A stretch of 26,422 nucleotides of DNA from Bacillota bacterium (GCA_023426765.1 JAEZBW010000462.1:1-26422), one strand, 5' to 3'; positions 6,244-14,143 are shown, counted from the first letter of the stretch. A program made the numbers and translations. Notes: generated by a model from the letters alone, not told the origin.

Positions 6244-8586
6244 CTAATGTTTACGCTTTGACTTTTCAGTGGGTTTCCGGCCTGATTTATCAAAAGGCTT
6301 CCCGGATTTCTTTGTCTTTCCTTTCACATGCATCAGGATATGCTTCTCTATCGGCTTCTTGCCCTTACGGATAGAACTACCACCTTCCCGGTTATCAAGA
6401 CCGGTATCATAATGCTTTTTCCCCGGCCTTTGTCCCTCTGCTTTGAATGCTGCGACATAGGGATCGTCACCGTTTGCAAGCACAAAGTCGATCTGCCTGT
6501 TTTCCGGGCTGGATCGGGTGACAACAATGTCCACCGAATCTCCGATGCGATAGATGTTACCGGTTCTTTCACCGATGAGGCAGTATTGCTTTTCGTCAAA
6601 CCGATAATAGTCATCATCCATGCTGCTTAACCGGATCAGGCCTTCAATGGTATTTTCCAGTTCGACAAACATTCCAAAGGAAGTAATCCCCGAAACAATG
6701 CCGGTGAAGGTCTCCATCACATGCTGCTGCATGTATTCAGCCTTTTTCAGATCGTCACAGTCTCTCTCGGCTTCTTCAGCATTTCTTTCACTTTCGGAGC
6801 ATTGGCGGGTGACATCGGGAAGGGTGGCGGCATAATGTGCATTCCTTCGCTCGTCAAAGGTGCCATGCAGATATTCCTTCATAATCCGATGGATGATGAG
6901 ATCAGGGTAACGCCGGATGGGAGACGTAAAATGCGAATAATATCCGGCAGCCAGGCCGAAATGCCACACATGCTCGTCGCTGTATCTCGCTTTTTGCAGG
7001 CTTCGCAGCATCATCGTGCTGATCATTCTTTCCTGAGGCGTCCCCTTCACTTTTTCCAGAACATCCTGAAGGGCGCGGGGATGTATATTGCCGCTGCCCT
7101 TAATCCTTTGACCGAAGTTAAATAAAAATGCATTCAGACTTTCAATCTTTTCAGGATCGGGATCTTCATGAATGCGGTATACAAAGGGTATGTTCGCCCA
7201 GTAGAAATGCTCGGATACCGTTTCATTGCAAAGCAGCATGAACTCCTCGATAATTTTGTTGGCGATCGTGATGGGATATCGTTTAATGTCAATGGGCTTT
7301 CCATTATCATCGACGATAATCTTCGCTTCTTCGAAATCAAAATCAATAGCGCCGCGCAGGCTTCTTTTCTTTCTTAAGATGAGCGCCAGCTCCTTCATTT
7401 TTTCGAACATGGGAACCAAAGCCCTGTATTGCTCTATCAGTGCTTCATCGTTTTCTTCCAGAATCTTATAAACATTTGTATAGGTCATCCGCTGATTGGT
7501 GTGGATGACGCTTTCGAAGATTTCATGGTTCACTACACGCCCCAGGCTGTCGATATCCATCATTACCGAAAAAGCAAGCCGATCCACCTGCGGATTCAGG
7601 CTGCAGATGCCGTTGGACAATTCTCTGGGCAGCATCGGTATAACCCTGTCGGGAAAATAAACACTGGTACCGCGCTTTAAGGCTTCATCATCCAGTGCAG
7701 AGCCTTCCTTCACATAATGAGCTACATCTGCAATATGAACACCCAAGCGGTAGATTCCGTCGGCTTTCATCTCAAGGGATACTGCATCATCCAAATCCCG
7801 TGCATCCTCACCATCAATGGTCACCATGATAAGGTCCCTTAAATCACGTCTTCCCTGGATATCTTCCGCAGATATTTGCTGAGAAACTGCTTTGGCTTCG
7901 TTGATCACTTCATCCGGGAATTCCAGCGGAAGATTGTAGGTGCGAATAATAGACAACACATCCACACCGGCCTCTTCGGCATCTCCCAGGACTTCGGTGA
8001 TCCTGCCCTCGGCGTTGCGCTCTGCTTCTGGGTACCGCGTAATTTCAACAATAACCTTCTGATGCGGAACTGCGCCCATGGTCTTATCCATCGGGACGAT
8101 GATATCTCCCTTTATTTTACGGTGATCCGGAATGACAAAGCCCAATGAACCGCTTCTTTCAAAAACGCCGACGATTTTTTCATTGGCGCGGCTGAGAATT
8201 TTGATGATTTCACCTTCGGCCCGCCGGTTGTTCTCAGGATATTTTGTAATTTTCGCCACAACCCGATCGCCGTGCATGACACCATTCAGGTGATCAATCT
8301 GAATGAACAGATCCTCCTGATTGGCATCATCCGATATGACAAAACCAAACCCGCGCTCATTCCCCTGAAACCTTCCGGCAATCAGACCCATCCTTTCGGG
8401 AGCGCCATATTTGCCTTTACGGGTTTTAAAAATCAGTCCCGCTTCTTCCATTTCATTGAGCACCTGCTGCAGAGCTTCCCTATCCTCCTGGGGTACGTCG
8501 AGCACTACCGCCAACTCTTCAAAGGACATCGGGTAATAGGATTTTTCATGAATAAATCCTTTAATTCGTTCTTTTCTTTCTTCCAT
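6244..8586 (-). CDS. rnr: Ribonuclease R (3'-5' exoribonuclease)
   Basis: 780-residue RNase R, a processive 3'->5' exonuclease that degrades structured RNA and takes part in RNA quality control. Domains in order: a winged-helix N-terminus (1-60), two cold-shock-like RNA-binding domains (about 65-115 with GFGFVISDD, and 137-185 with GSLGFVIPD), and the RNB catalytic domain with the metal-binding Asp cluster DGEDARDLDDAV at 258-269. An S1 domain follows (around 630-715, with GIVSGITSFGMFVELENTIEGLI), then a Lys-rich tail of about 50 residues. Length and order are standard. The ribosome site is not strong (AAGGAAATGAGATGAAC before the ATG). The smpB gene often found after rnr in Bacillota is not here; the tRNA operon follows instead. 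Confidence 0.97.
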   Translation of the reverse strand: MEERKERIKGFIHEKSYYPMSFEELAVVLDVPQEDREALQQVLNEMEEAGLIFKTRKGKYGAPERMGLIAGRFQGNERGFGFVISDDANQEDLFIQIDHLNGVMHGDRVVAKITKYPENNRRAEGEIIKILSRANEKIVGVFERSGSLGFVIPDHRKIKGDIIVPMDKTMGAVPHQKVIVEITRYPEAERNAEGRITEVLGDAEEAGVDVLSIIRTYNLPLEFPDEVINEAKAVSQQISAEDIQGRRDLRDLIMVTIDGEDARDLDDAVSLEMKADGIYRLGVHIADVAHYVKEGSALDDEALKRGTSVYFPDRVIPMLPRELSNGICSLNPQVDRLAFSVMMDIDSLGRVVNHEIFESVIHTNQRMTYTNVYKILEENDEALIEQYRALVPMFEKMKELALILRKKRSLRGAIDFDFEEAKIIVDDNGKPIDIKRYPITIANKIIEEFMLLCNETVSEHFYWANIPFVYRIHEDPDPEKIESLNAFLFNFGQRIKGSGNIHPRALQDVLEKVKGTPQERMISTMMLRSLQKARYSDEHVWHFGLAAGYYSHFTSPIRRYPDLIIHRIMKEYLHGTFDERRNAHYAATLPDVTRQCSESERNAEEAERDCDDLKKAEYMQQHVMETFTGIVSGITSFGMFVELENTIEGLIRLSSMDDDYYRFDEKQYCLIGERTGNIYRIGDSVDIVVTRSSPENRQIDFVLANGDDPYVAAFKAEGQRPGKKHYDTGLDNREGGSSIRKGKKPIEKHILMHVKGKTKKSGKPFDKSGRKPTEKSKRKH

Positions 8587-8616
8587 CAGTTCATCTCATT
8601 TCCTTTTTTACAAGAC

Positions 8617-8641
8617 GAAGCAATTGCACCGCAATTGCTTC
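8617..8641. repeat. Paired GCAATTGC octamer element in the rnr leader
   Basis: Perfect inverted repeat GAAGCAATTGC-acc-GCAATTGCTTC, holding two copies of the palindromic octamer GCAATTGC (8620-8627, 8631-8638) 3 bases apart. In rnr mRNA it would form an 11-bp hairpin, followed by GTCTTGT and an A tract. Two similar elements lie at 21446-21483 and 21520-21557. Confidence 0.7.
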
Positions 8642-8712
8642 TCCTATCCTCGATTACTTCGTTATTTTTTACTGTGGGCATTAAAATATACCCGGGTGAT
8701 TGAAAACAAGGG

Positions 8713-9264
8713 TTATAGCTCCAGTTCATTTGAAATCTCCTGCATGGCAGCCAACCCGATTTCTATGAATGCGCCTAAAGAAAGCCCGATCTCCTCGCAG
8801 GTTCTGATTTTTTCCCGATCCACTTCCTCTTTTTCAAAGCCTTCATCATAAAATTGATCGGTAACAACCTGCGGATCCAACCCGGCCAGTTTATCAGGAT
8901 GACTGCAAGCACAGGCTTCCAAAAGCGTTGCAAGCGGAATTGCACAATACAGAGCCTTGTCGATCCGTCTTCTTCTTTGAACACCCAGTTTCGGGTTATG
9001 TGACTTGATGGCATAGATGATTGTCGGGTTCACATTCAGTCCTTCCAGTATTTCGGCCCCAACCAGACCATGCCGCTGCAAATCTTCTCCTACTTTTTGC
9101 CTGTCTATGTTATGAAGCAGCCCGGCCATCCCCCACAATTCAATATCTTCCTGCAAATTTACAGCAAGCTTTCTCATGATGGCTTCCACGGCAAGGCTGT
9201 GCCGAATCAGGGTTTTATCCTCCAGCCTGACCGACAATTCTTCAAATGCTGTTTTTCTGTTCAT
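8713..9264 (-). CDS. HD-fold phosphohydrolase-like protein with HN in place of HD
   Basis: 183 residues with the layout of a small HDIG-type protein: first metal-ligand His H22 (IRHSLAVEAIM), then GMAGLLHNIDRQK where the HD doublet should be (H51-N52), RHGLVGAEIL, and KSHNPKLG. The codon is AAC where GAC would give Asp, a single-base difference. In HD enzymes that Asp binds the catalytic metal, so activity may be lost or altered. Substrate is unknown; close relatives are annotated only as HD-domain hydrolases. The ATG at 9264 has GGAGGG at good spacing. It is read toward rnr, 126 bases away. Confidence 0.8.
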   Translation of the reverse strand: MNRKTAFEELSVRLEDKTLIRHSLAVEAIMRKLAVNLQEDIELWGMAGLLHNIDRQKVGEDLQRHGLVGAEILEGLNVNPTIIYAIKSHNPKLGVQRRRRIDKALYCAIPLATLLEACACSHPDKLAGLDPQVVTDQFYDEGFEKEEVDREKIRTCEEIGLSLGAFIEIGLAAMQEISNELEL

Positions 9265-9344
9265 ACTGCTTCCCTCCAGAAACTTTATCAGCTGGTATTC
9301 AATTTGCGTTCTTTCTTCCGGATATTATTTGTATGTACATTTCT

Positions 9345-9372
9345 ATTATAGCATAGGTTTTTTTTCCTGCAA
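9345..9372 (-). promoter_or_regulatory. Likely promoter for the HD-fold protein gene
   Basis: Perfect TATAAT (9345-9350 on the minus strand) with a weak -35 TTGCAG 16 bases upstream, about 80 bases before the ATG. The -10 box is convincing; the -35 is not. Confidence 0.5.
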
Positions 9373-9545
9373 TTTCATATTTTGATTTTTTTCATGCCGT
9401 ATACGGCTCCTGTCGTATGAAAAAATTGCAATACAGGCCGATTATGGACTATATATGTCATTTTTGCACTGCTTCTATGAATACCGGCTCGAGCAACAAC
9501 TCAAACATATATTTATGTTTGCCAGGCTTGCGCCAAAGAAGGTTG

Positions 9546-9640
9546 CATGCTACAATCAAAAGCATGGCCAGTTCGCAAAATCCTGGCCGGCTTGAATGCA
9601 GAAATCGTACTGCCTTCACAGTCAAACAAAACTACGGAGG
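9546..9640 (+). ncRNA. Structured queT leader, possible preQ1-type riboswitch
   Basis: Three successive inverted repeats precede queT: CATGC/GCATG (9546-9566), GGCCAG/CTGGCC (9566-9588) and GCAG/CTGC (9598-9613). The loop of the third contains CGTA (9606-9609), complementary to TACG (9633-9636), which overlaps the GGAGG ribosome site (9636-9640). An A-rich stretch (CAAACAAAACTA) lies before that site. Pairing loop to ribosome site is how preQ1 riboswitches act, and queT is a known preQ1-riboswitch target. However, the sequence does not fit the preQ1-I or preQ1-II patterns I know, and the connecting strand is too long. A different class, or a chance fold, is possible. Confidence 0.35.
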
Positions 9641-9645
9641 TTTCT

Positions 9646-10128
9646 ATGAATAAAAAAGTTCTCTTTATCGTTCAGGCAGCGATTATTGCTGCACTCTACA
9701 CTGCGCTGACCATGTTGTTTTTACCGATCAGCTTTGGTCACAACATCTTTCAAATCCGAATTTCTGAAGCGCTCACCATCTTTCCTGCTTTGTTCCCGGC
9801 ATCCATTCCCGGCCTGTTTATCGGCTGTATTATCTCCAATTTGCTGGGGGGCTTTGGCCCGATAGATATCATCTTCGGAAGCCTTGCGACATTGCTGGCC
9901 GCATTGGTATCCCGCAGCCTTAGAAAATATCCGGTTCTTGTGCCGCTGCCACCATTGGTTTTTAATGCTCTCATTGTGGGCACATATCTGAAATACCTTT
10001 ATATGATGGAAGTGCCGCTTGCAATCAGCATCGGTTGGGTTGCACTCGGGCAGCTTGTGTCGTGTTATGTGCTGGGTTTACCGTTACTGTTGGTTTTAAA
10101 AAAGAAAAACATATTTGCGCAGGACTAA
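9646..10128 (+). CDS. queT: QueT-family queuosine precursor transporter (ECF S component)
   Basis: 160-residue, very hydrophobic membrane protein with about five transmembrane helices. Family-typical stretches are FGHNIFQIRISEALTIFPALFP near the N-terminus and SNLLGGFGPIDIIFGSLATLLAA in the middle. QueT is the substrate-binding S component of an energy-coupling-factor transporter that takes up a queuosine precursor (preQ1 or queuine) for tRNA modification. It would share an ECF energising module encoded elsewhere. The ATG at 9646 is set by TACGGAGG five bases upstream; an in-frame ATG 33 codons earlier would add a non-hydrophobic extension and lacks a site. A structured leader precedes it. 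Confidence 0.92.
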   Translation: MNKKVLFIVQAAIIAALYTALTMLFLPISFGHNIFQIRISEALTIFPALFPASIPGLFIGCIISNLLGGFGPIDIIFGSLATLLAALVSRSLRKYPVLVPLPPLVFNALIVGTYLKYLYMMEVPLAISIGWVALGQLVSCYVLGLPLLLVLKKKNIFAQD

Positions 10129-10185
10129 GTGTTACCTTTTCGCGCGCTCTGCAGCATCTGGTTAAATGCCCATGTTTTATCCTTT

Positions 10186-10214
10186 TTGAACGGGGTAAGA
10201 ATATTTCATATATG
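10186..10214 (+). promoter_or_regulatory. Possible promoter for the HD-GYP gene
   Basis: -35 TTGAAC (10186-10191), 17-base spacer, -10 TATATG (10209-10214), each 4 of 6 consensus. It lies about 110 bases before the gene. Read-through from queT is an alternative, since no clear terminator separates the two genes. Confidence 0.4.
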
Positions 10215-10325
10215 TTTCAGACTCAGGGAACCTTACCTGGTGCAAATCATCAATAGGACAAGGAAATAAATCCCTGTTACTGAAGCATTCAGCAAATAAA
10301 CATAAATACAAGGCAGGAATTGTAC

Positions 10326-11417
10326 ATGCGATTGGTCGCAATAAAGGACATCTCAGGGGATGAAATACTGGCACAGCCTATCTATGACATAGATGGCCGC
10401 AAGCTGCTGAACCAGGGAATCCGACTGAAACCCAGCTATATTGAAAAGCTTCACGATAAGGGAATTTTCAGTGTCTATGTGGAAGATGCCATATCGGAAG
10501 GAATAGAAATTGATAATACGCTTTGCCTGGAAACCAGAATCATGGCAAAACAGGTTGTCAGCCAGGAATTAAACCGGTTTGTCCGAACAAAGGAGATTCA
10601 CGTTCAGGAACTGATTCGAATGGTGAACGAGCTTGTTGATGAAATGCTGTCATCCCGGAATGAACTGATCAACCTGAAGGATATCCGGCTGCAGGATGAG
10701 TATTTGTTTGCACATTTGGTCAATGTCTGTGCACTTTCCATCATGCTGGCATCCAGAATGGGCTATACCAAGGATAAGGTAAAAAGCATCGGCCTGGGTG
10801 CACTTTTGCATGACTTCGGAAAGATTATCATTCCGCCTTCCCTGGTACAGAAGGAAACAGGCCACAGTCCCGAAGAGATCCTTGAATTGAAGAAGCACAC
10901 CCTTTACGGCTACAATATCCTCAAGGATGACTCCACCATCAATTCCACCGTTAAAATAGCGGTGCTGATGCATCATGAAAACCTTGACGGTTCGGGGTAT
11001 CCTTTAGGGGTATCCGGGGATAAAATTCATTATTCTGCCCGTATTGTATCTATCTGCAACCTGTTCGACAGCATCACCAGCGACAGGAAATTCAAGCTGG
11101 CATTAAGCACCGCAGATGCAGTAGAGCGGCTTACCTGCTCCACCGGAACAGTTCTTGACAAGTCCCTGACGGATGAATTTCTGACGATGATCCCCATTTT
11201 CCCGAACGGGACACTGGTGCTGCTGAGCAACGGACTTATCGGCATCGTGATCAACAACAGCTCTAAAAGCCTGACACGACCTGTAGTCAGACTATTGTAC
11301 AATCCTAAAACGAAAACCCGATATGGAAAAAACTATATCGTGGACTTAATGTCGGAGCTATCCCTGAAAATCCTGCGTGAGATACGCGTCCCCGCCAGTG
11401 AATTGGAAGCCACTTGA
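10326..11417 (+). CDS. HD-GYP domain protein, probable cyclic di-GMP phosphodiesterase
   Basis: 363 residues. The N-terminal ~110 residues form an uncharacterised region often seen before HD-GYP domains, followed by a complete HD-GYP domain. It holds FAHLVNVCALS (His ligand), ALLHDFGKIIIP (HD at about 162-163), KKHTLYGYNIL, and HHENLDGSGYP (216-226, the HHE and GYP signatures). These enzymes hydrolyse c-di-GMP to pGpG/GMP and lower its level. No membrane segment or receiver domain is visible, so it is probably cytoplasmic. I prefer the ATG at 10326, with GGCAGGA eight bases upstream, over a TTG two codons earlier. About 75 residues follow the catalytic core. Confidence 0.92.
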   Translation: MRLVAIKDISGDEILAQPIYDIDGRKLLNQGIRLKPSYIEKLHDKGIFSVYVEDAISEGIEIDNTLCLETRIMAKQVVSQELNRFVRTKEIHVQELIRMVNELVDEMLSSRNELINLKDIRLQDEYLFAHLVNVCALSIMLASRMGYTKDKVKSIGLGALLHDFGKIIIPPSLVQKETGHSPEEILELKKHTLYGYNILKDDSTINSTVKIAVLMHHENLDGSGYPLGVSGDKIHYSARIVSICNLFDSITSDRKFKLALSTADAVERLTCSTGTVLDKSLTDEFLTMIPIFPNGTLVLLSNGLIGIVINNSSKSLTRPVVRLLYNPKTKTRYGKNYIVDLMSELSLKILREIRVPASELEAT

Positions 11418-11420
11418 GCC

Positions 11421-11656
11421 ACCGGGCGGGGCCCAGGTACCTTGGCTCAATTTAACCGCCGGGCGGGGACAGGTACCTTGGCTCAATTTAACCGCCGGGC
11501 GGGGCCCAGGTTCCTTGGCTTAATTTGACCACTGGGCGGGGCCCTGGTTCCCTGCCGTAATTTAGCCTATGGGATCAGGTATTTTAGCTCAATTAAACGA
11601 ATAGGCGGGGCCCAGGTACCCTGGATTAATTTATCCAACACACCCGGGCCCCGCCC
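11421..11656 (+). repeat. GC-rich tandem repeat array, about 37-bp period, six units
   Basis: Units start with GGGCGGGG at 11424, 11461, 11497 and 11534, then degenerate units at about 11571 and 11603, so the period is 36-37 bp. The core reads GGGCGGGGCCCAGGTACC then TTGGCTCAATTTAACCGCC. An inverted piece closes the array (GGGCCCCGCC, 11646-11655). The unit includes a near-palindrome CCAGGTACCTTGG. There are no unique spacers, so it is not a CRISPR. A period not divisible by 3 and in-frame stops argue against coding. The same family recurs reversed at 25001-25148. Confidence 0.9.
11604..11655. terminator. Repeat-derived hairpin terminator between convergent genes
   Basis: The last forward unit and the inverted end pair as a 14-bp stem: GGCGGGGCCCAGGT (11604-11617) with ACCCGGGCCCCGCC (11642-11655), one G-T pair, and a 24-base loop. 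T/A-rich sequence follows on both sides (ATTAATTTTAT on the plus strand). It sits 21 bases past the korC stop and could stop both convergent transcripts. Confidence 0.6.
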
Positions 11657-11676
11657 ATTAATTTTATCTCTTTGGT

Positions 11677-12207
11677 TTAATAATTCATGCCGACTTTCAG
11701 TACTTCCATCTCTTCCGGAATCATCGCGTGCTTCTTCGCAGGCAGAATTTCATAAAGTGCTTTTTCAAAATTCGCCATCGTCACAATCTGCCTTTCCTGA
11801 ATCAGCTTACCCAGCAGATAGATATTGGCATAAGCAGTATTCCCCAGTTCCGAAGCTAATTTCGTAGCCGGAATGAGGAAGGATTTGATATCGTCCCGCT
11901 TGATATCCCGGTCGATGATGGAACTGTCGATGATGACAATACCGCCTTTGACCACCCAGCTTTCGAACTTTTCAAGAGAAGGCTTGTTCATGACAATCAA
12001 AGCGTTGCAGCTGTTCAGTACCGGTGAGTCTACCGGGCTGTCCGATATAACTACACTGCTGTTTGCAGTACCGCCGCGCATTTCAGGTCCATATGAAGGA
12101 AGCCACGAAACCTGTTTCCCGTCATGCATTCCTGCCTGCGCCAAAAGCCTACCGGCCGATAAGATTCCCTGTCCGCCAAAGCCGGCGAGGATTACTTCAT
12201 GTGTCAT
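11677..12207 (-). CDS. korC: 2-oxoacid:ferredoxin oxidoreductase gamma subunit
   Basis: 176-residue gamma subunit of a 2-oxoacid:acceptor oxidoreductase. The N-terminus reads MTHEVILAGFGGQGILSAGR, the usual opening motif of the family, followed by SWLPSYGPEMRGGTANSSVV. In the assembled enzyme this subunit helps bind coenzyme A and shape the catalytic dimer. The ATG at 12207 has GGAGGT at proper spacing; a longer start eight codons upstream would overlap korB. The gap to korB is four bases, so translation is probably coupled. Last gene of the korDABC order. The substrate (2-oxoglutarate or branched-chain 2-oxoacids) cannot be set by sequence alone. Confidence 0.93.
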   Translation of the reverse strand: MTHEVILAGFGGQGILSAGRLLAQAGMHDGKQVSWLPSYGPEMRGGTANSSVVISDSPVDSPVLNSCNALIVMNKPSLEKFESWVVKGGIVIIDSSIIDRDIKRDDIKSFLIPATKLASELGNTAYANIYLLGKLIQERQIVTMANFEKALYEILPAKKHAMIPEEMEVLKVGMNY

Positions 12208-12211
12208 TGCA

Positions 12212-12958
12212 TCATACCTCCAAGTTTTCACCTTTGAATACGCCCAGCGGATAATGATGGATCAGTTCACCGCTGATTCGGTTTAGCGATTCAACCGGGC
12301 TTAATCCCCAGTTTGTCGGACAGGTTGACAGCAGCTCCACCATGGAGAAGCCCTTCCCGGCCAGCTGTACTTTGAAGGCCTTCTTAACAGCTTCCTTTGC
12401 CTTTTTGATGTGTTTCACATCCTGCAGTGAAGCTCTTTCAATGTAAGCCGGCCCATCAAGGGTTGCCAGCATTTCAGAAACACGGATCGGAAAGCCGTGC
12501 AAATCTGCGATACGGCCATAGGGTGTGGTGGTGGAATACTGGTTCAGCAAGGTCGTCGGAGCCATTTGCCCCGAGGTCATCCCATAAATGGTGTTGTTGA
12601 TAAAGATTACAGTTATTTTTTCACCTCTGGCTGCCGCATGGATGATTTCAGAGGTTCCGATAGCCGCCAGATCCCCGTCTCCCTGATAGGTAAAGACGAT
12701 GCGGTCGGGCATGCTTCTTTTAACACCGGTTGCAACCGCCGGTGCACGGCCGTGCGGAGCCTGGATCATATCACAGTTGAAGTAGTCGTAGCTGTTATAG
12801 GAACAGCCAACCGAAGCGATTCCAACGGTTTTCCCTTCAATGCCCAGCTCGTCCAGTGCTTCGGCGACGAGTCGGTGGGCGATTCCATGGGTACATCCGG
12901 GGCAATAATGCATGGATTTATCCTTTAAGGCTTTCGGTTTTTGAAAGACAATCGCCAT
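12212..12958 (-). CDS. korB: 2-oxoacid:ferredoxin oxidoreductase beta (TPP-binding) subunit
   Basis: 248 residues. Carries the thiamine-pyrophosphate domain with CPGCTHGIAHR near the N-terminus, VGCSYNSYDYF, HGRAPAVATGVK, and the Mg/TPP motif GDGDLAAIGTSEI, ending NNTIYGMTSGQMAPTT. This subunit forms the TPP adduct of the 2-oxoacid before decarboxylation and electron transfer to ferredoxin. AAAGGA lies upstream of the ATG at 12958. A 108-base gap separates it from korA, longer than elsewhere in this operon, and contains a small palindrome with flanking direct repeats. Confidence 0.95.
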   Translation of the reverse strand: MAIVFQKPKALKDKSMHYCPGCTHGIAHRLVAEALDELGIEGKTVGIASVGCSYNSYDYFNCDMIQAPHGRAPAVATGVKRSMPDRIVFTYQGDGDLAAIGTSEIIHAAARGEKITVIFINNTIYGMTSGQMAPTTLLNQYSTTTPYGRIADLHGFPIRVSEMLATLDGPAYIERASLQDVKHIKKAKEAVKKAFKVQLAGKGFSMVELLSTCPTNWGLSPVESLNRISGELIHHYPLGVFKGENLEV

Positions 12959-13066
12959 AGTATCCGTCCTTTCATCCTGCTTGATGCTTCAGGGGAATTC
13001 CCGTCAGCGGAACCAACTGTTCCTGCAGGTCGGTATGCTTTCACACGTATAACAGTTATCACACGT

Positions 13067-14131
13067 TTATCCGTGCTTCTGTTTAATTTCTCTCAGTTTT
13101 GCCAGAATGTCATCCCTTACGGGGACCATTCCACCCATACGGCCATGGAAATAAACCGGTTTTCTGCCGTTCACGGCCAGCATGACATCTTCCAGCATCT
13201 GTCCGGCGCTCATCTCAACGGTCAGGAACGCTTTCGCCCTGTCGATGACCTTTTCGAAAGCCTCGGTCGGGTACGGGAAGAGGGTAATGGGCCGGATCAG
13301 GCCTACCTTCAACCCTTCCTGCTTTGCAAGCTCGATAACGCTCTTGGCGATTCTGGCAACGGTTCCATAGGCAACAAGGAACAGGTCGGCATCTTCAACA
13401 TTGTACAATTCATACCGGCATTCCTTTTCCTGAATGCGTCTGTATTTATCCTGCAGATTTTGGTTCATTTTCTCCAGAACTGCCGGGCTTAAGTGAATGG
13501 ATGTGACCACATTCTGCTCGCGTTCAAAGCCGTGGCCGGTTGTAGCCCAGGGGGTATCGACGCGCTCGATGGGCTCGTTGTCCCTGAATTCCACCACTTC
13601 CATCATCTGTCCCAGAATACCGTCGCCAAGAATCATCGTGACGATGCGGTAACGGTCTGAAAGATTGAAGGCTTCAACGGTAAGTTCATATAATTCCTGA
13701 ACACTGGAGGGTGCGAGGACGATCATCTTGTAATCTCCGTGTCCGCCGCCCTTCGTCGCCTGGAAATAGTCGCTCTGCGCAGGCTGGATTCCGCCAAGGC
13801 CGGGGCCGCCGCGGACGATGTTGACCACCACCGCCGGTACCTGTGAGCCGGCCATATAGGAAAGGCCCTCCTGTTTCAGGCTGATTCCCGGGCTGGAGGA
13901 TGATGTTAAAACTCTTGTACCGGTACTGCCTGCACCATAAACCATATTGATGGCGGCAATTTCACTTTCGGCCTGCAGAAAAACGCCTCCGACCTTGGGA
14001 AGCTTTTTGGCCATATAATGTGCAATTTCAGTCTGCGGGGTGATCGGATATCCGAAATAATGAAGGCACCCTGCCCGGATCGCCGCCTCGGCAATCGCTT
14101 CATTTCCCTTCATCAACAGCTTCTGTCCCAT
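13067..14131 (-). CDS. korA: 2-oxoacid:ferredoxin oxidoreductase alpha subunit (KorA/VorB type)
   Basis: 354 residues, substrate-binding alpha subunit. The N-terminus reads KLLMKGNEAIAEAAIRAGCLHYFGYPITPQTEI, typical of the pyruvate:ferredoxin-like fold, then FLQAESEIAAINMVYGAGSTG and TSSSSPGISLKQEGLSYMAG. The length and these motifs match proteins annotated in Clostridia as 3-methyl-2-oxobutanoate dehydrogenase VorB, so branched-chain 2-oxoacids are a likely substrate; 2-oxoglutarate is the alternative. AAAGGAGG precedes the ATG at 14131. It follows the ferredoxin subunit by 12 bases. Confidence 0.95.
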   Translation of the reverse strand: MGQKLLMKGNEAIAEAAIRAGCLHYFGYPITPQTEIAHYMAKKLPKVGGVFLQAESEIAAINMVYGAGSTGTRVLTSSSSPGISLKQEGLSYMAGSQVPAVVVNIVRGGPGLGGIQPAQSDYFQATKGGGHGDYKMIVLAPSSVQELYELTVEAFNLSDRYRIVTMILGDGILGQMMEVVEFRDNEPIERVDTPWATTGHGFEREQNVVTSIHLSPAVLEKMNQNLQDKYRRIQEKECRYELYNVEDADLFLVAYGTVARIAKSVIELAKQEGLKVGLIRPITLFPYPTEAFEKVIDRAKAFLTVEMSAGQMLEDVMLAVNGRKPVYFHGRMGGMVPVRDDILAKLREIKQKHG

Positions 14132-14143
14132 AGGATGCCTCCT

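Larger units (their letters stand above)
9265..9645. other. 381-bp intergenic region between divergent HD-protein and queT genes
   Basis: No coding gene is seen. It holds a likely minus-strand promoter (9345-9372), a 12-bp palindrome GCCGTATACGGC (9396-9407) that could be an operator, a weak plus-strand promoter candidate (TTGCAA 9426-9431, 18 bases, TATATA 9450-9455), a hairpin CAAACATA/TATGTTTG (9502-9521), and the structured queT leader (9546-9640). Confidence 0.6.

Noticed and set aside
6244..8586. Missing smpB after rnr read as a gene loss
   Set aside because: rnr and smpB are often but not always adjacent; smpB may lie elsewhere, so absence in the window proves nothing.
11421..11656. 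CRISPR-like appearance of the repeat array
   Set aside because: The units abut each other with no unique spacers and vary in sequence along their length; no cas genes are present.
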